This document shows, piece by piece, positions 62,346-64,000 of a stretch of DNA of 64,000 nt. Location of the stretch: the NCBI GenBank assembly GCA_029204225.1, contig CM055098.1:54243153-54307152 (forward strand), written 5' to 3'. The first letter of the stretch is position 1. Each line of letters opens with the position of its first letter. The stretch comes from Diphasiastrum complanatum. Taxonomy: Eukaryota; Streptophyta; Lycopodiopsida; Lycopodiales; Lycopodiaceae. Made by a program: the position numbers and the translations under genes. Below the pieces are notes generated by a model that did not search any database, was not told where the DNA came from, and saw only the letters and a program-made list of their open reading frames with translations.

Positions 62346-63840
62346 AAACCATACTAAATCATTGAAAGATTCTGGAGTATATGTACAACATATCACTCAG
62401 GGTATATAAGAATCATTATGCAATCTTTTCCTCAAGGAAAATTACTGGATTCCAAGAATATTCTTTCAACTCGATTCTTAACCAGATTACGAGTTTCAAA
62501 TTCTATAATCAATCAAATAATTAAAGACCATTCTAACATCCATCTTTAACAACATAAACTTTATACAATCACTTAGAACAACATCTAGAGATTACAAAGT
62601 TTTGCTGAATTTAGTGGTTATCCTTGATATTAGTTAAACTCTGTCATCCAATATGAGCTCACTGGGATATAGTCAATAACTTAGGATATATTTCTCCTTC
62701 AAGAAATATTCTATATCAAGAATCTTCTATATTCAATGCACACAAATCTCATAGATGAATCATGATGAGTCACAAATCATGTGTCTTATAAGCAATATAG
62801 ATCAAAATAAATAGTTCCTAGTGAATTTTCTTCACACTACTTATTTAGCCAATTAACTTCTAAACATGAGTAATCCAATTACTCAAGTCAACTGCAAATG
62901 ATTAAAAAATCTTAAATGTCTAGGTGCAGATCTCAATTATACTAGTATAACACCACATTTAGATCCTTTTCTAAAACATAACTAAGTTAATGAATTATCT
63001 TTTCCACCAAAAGAACCATTAACCTGCAAGTAACTATTCCGCACATTACTTGTTCATATGTCTAAGCACTCTGACTAGTTTAAGTATATGATATAAACTC
63101 TATACATAGGAAACACATAGCAAATCCACAAGATTAGGATTAAATACCAACATATCCAACTATGTTCCTATACATAAACATAGGCTATAATCTGGCAGAT
63201 ATCCATAATCCGCATATGTTACTCACATAACTCATTGAAAATCTTGCAACTTAGCTACAAAAGAACTCTATTTCTCATGAGTAAATAACATATCTCGGAA
63301 ATCTATGAAGTGAATAATTCCACATCAAGTTTTCCAACCATCTAACTCTTACTTACAAAATTCCTTCACCCAATCAGCCTACCAGAGATCTTAGTATTCA
63401 AACCAAGATTAGGCCAACTTATGCAAACATATTTGGACATAATGTTAAGATTAAAGCTTTATTCCATCTGATTAAATCCATAACAAAATGGTACTTGGCA
63501 AACTGATCAGTGAACCTTAATTTAATCTTCACCACCACTACCATATTCATGAATATCTCACAGCTCATTACTCCCAACAACTCCTCTAGTTCCAGATTAT
63601 TCAAAACAATCACTAGAGAGGATTTCTATTCCCACTGGATAGTTCCACCTTTGCACACATACTAGATTCCTTAAAAGAAATCTATGCAACTGGTTGATCC
63701 CATGCAAGTCTTATTCCTACCATTTCTTCTCCCCCTTTTAAAAGAATTTCCATAATTTCGATTAAAAGGTTTCCAGGAGACAATGTATAAGATGTCAATG
63801 ATTCAGAAAAGTCAGTAATGAGTATCCAATACTATTACAA
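62346..63840. other. No gene seen
   Basis: AT-rich with short frames only. It may be intergenic or decayed repeat; no LTR boundary is visible. Confidence 0.45.
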
Positions 63841-64000
63841 ACCGGACTTTTTTCTCAAGATCTACACCTTCATCCGTCAAGAATGTTCTATGGCACCAAC
63901 GCCTTGGACATCTGCATATGAGAACTATCACTTATATGTTCTGCAACAAACTTGTTTAAGGTTTAGACATTTAACAAGTCCTCACTGACACAAATTTGTA
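63841..64000 (+). pseudogene. copia GAG-pre-integrase fragment, runs off the window
   Basis: The plus strand reads NVLWHQRLGHLHMRTITYMF, the GAG-pre-integrase motif, with a stop soon after (TAAGG near 63957). The rest of the element would lie beyond 64000. Confidence 0.7.

Overview
The window is nuclear DNA from a land plant, most likely one with a large, repeat-rich genome. The evidence is: many Ty1/copia elements primed by initiator tRNA-Met, Ty3/gypsy fragments with a tRNA-Asp-type primer site, a MULE-like transposase with a SWIM finger, a decayed 26S rDNA segment, spliceosomal intron borders, a plant-type C2-domain gene and long GA/CT/TA microsatellites. The sequence does not identify the species; a fern or another large-genome plant would fit.

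Layout. 1-2.2 kb: 3' end of a copia element lacking its reverse transcriptase. 2.2-6.6 kb: copia element A with 5' LTR, primer site, gag and pol but no 3' end. 6.6-13.6 kb: minus-strand gypsy material (gag, leader, primer site, two LTR copies, integrase) mixed with fragments of an ordinary cellular gene that keep an intron. 13.6-15.0 kb: copia LTR and gag scrap. 15.0-18.9 kb: no gene seen. 18.9-19.9 kb: the only intact-looking host gene, a C2-domain protein on the minus strand. 20-26.9 kb: small foldbacks, a copia RT scrap, a second copia LTR with gag, and unassigned ORFs. 27.2-28.2 kb: ITS2/26S rDNA pseudogene. 29.1-29.85 kb: a ~242-bp tandem repeat. 30.1-31.1 kb: a coiled-coil ORF. 33.0-42.5 kb: a MULE-like transposase gene split by a nearly complete copia element (element B) with a 5-bp target duplication. 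43.6-49.8 kb: nested copia pieces. 49.76-55.30 kb: a complete non-coding LTR element (element D) with a 5-bp target duplication. 55.6-57.6 kb and 60.1-61.6 kb: more copia pieces. 62.1-64.0 kb: two short copia scraps, the last running off the end.

Nesting order. Element B landed inside the MULE reading frame. Element D landed inside or beside a minus-strand copia LTR. The LTR at 45283 sits inside an older minus-strand copia fragment, and the LTR at 61047 interrupts a copia RNase H. Nearly everything is broken. The stop codons I could place in a clear element frame are TAG or TGA, never TAA, and mostly stand where Gln, Trp or Arg is expected. That fits methylcytosine decay in silenced repeats.

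I see no CRISPR array, intact tRNA gene or bacterial-style operon. The most unusual observations are the tRNA-Asp-like segment in the gypsy LTR, the alternating GCGAGAGTT motif array, the cellular gene pieces among gypsy LTRs, the coiled-coil ORF beside the split MULE, and two LTR elements with AG-starting LTRs.
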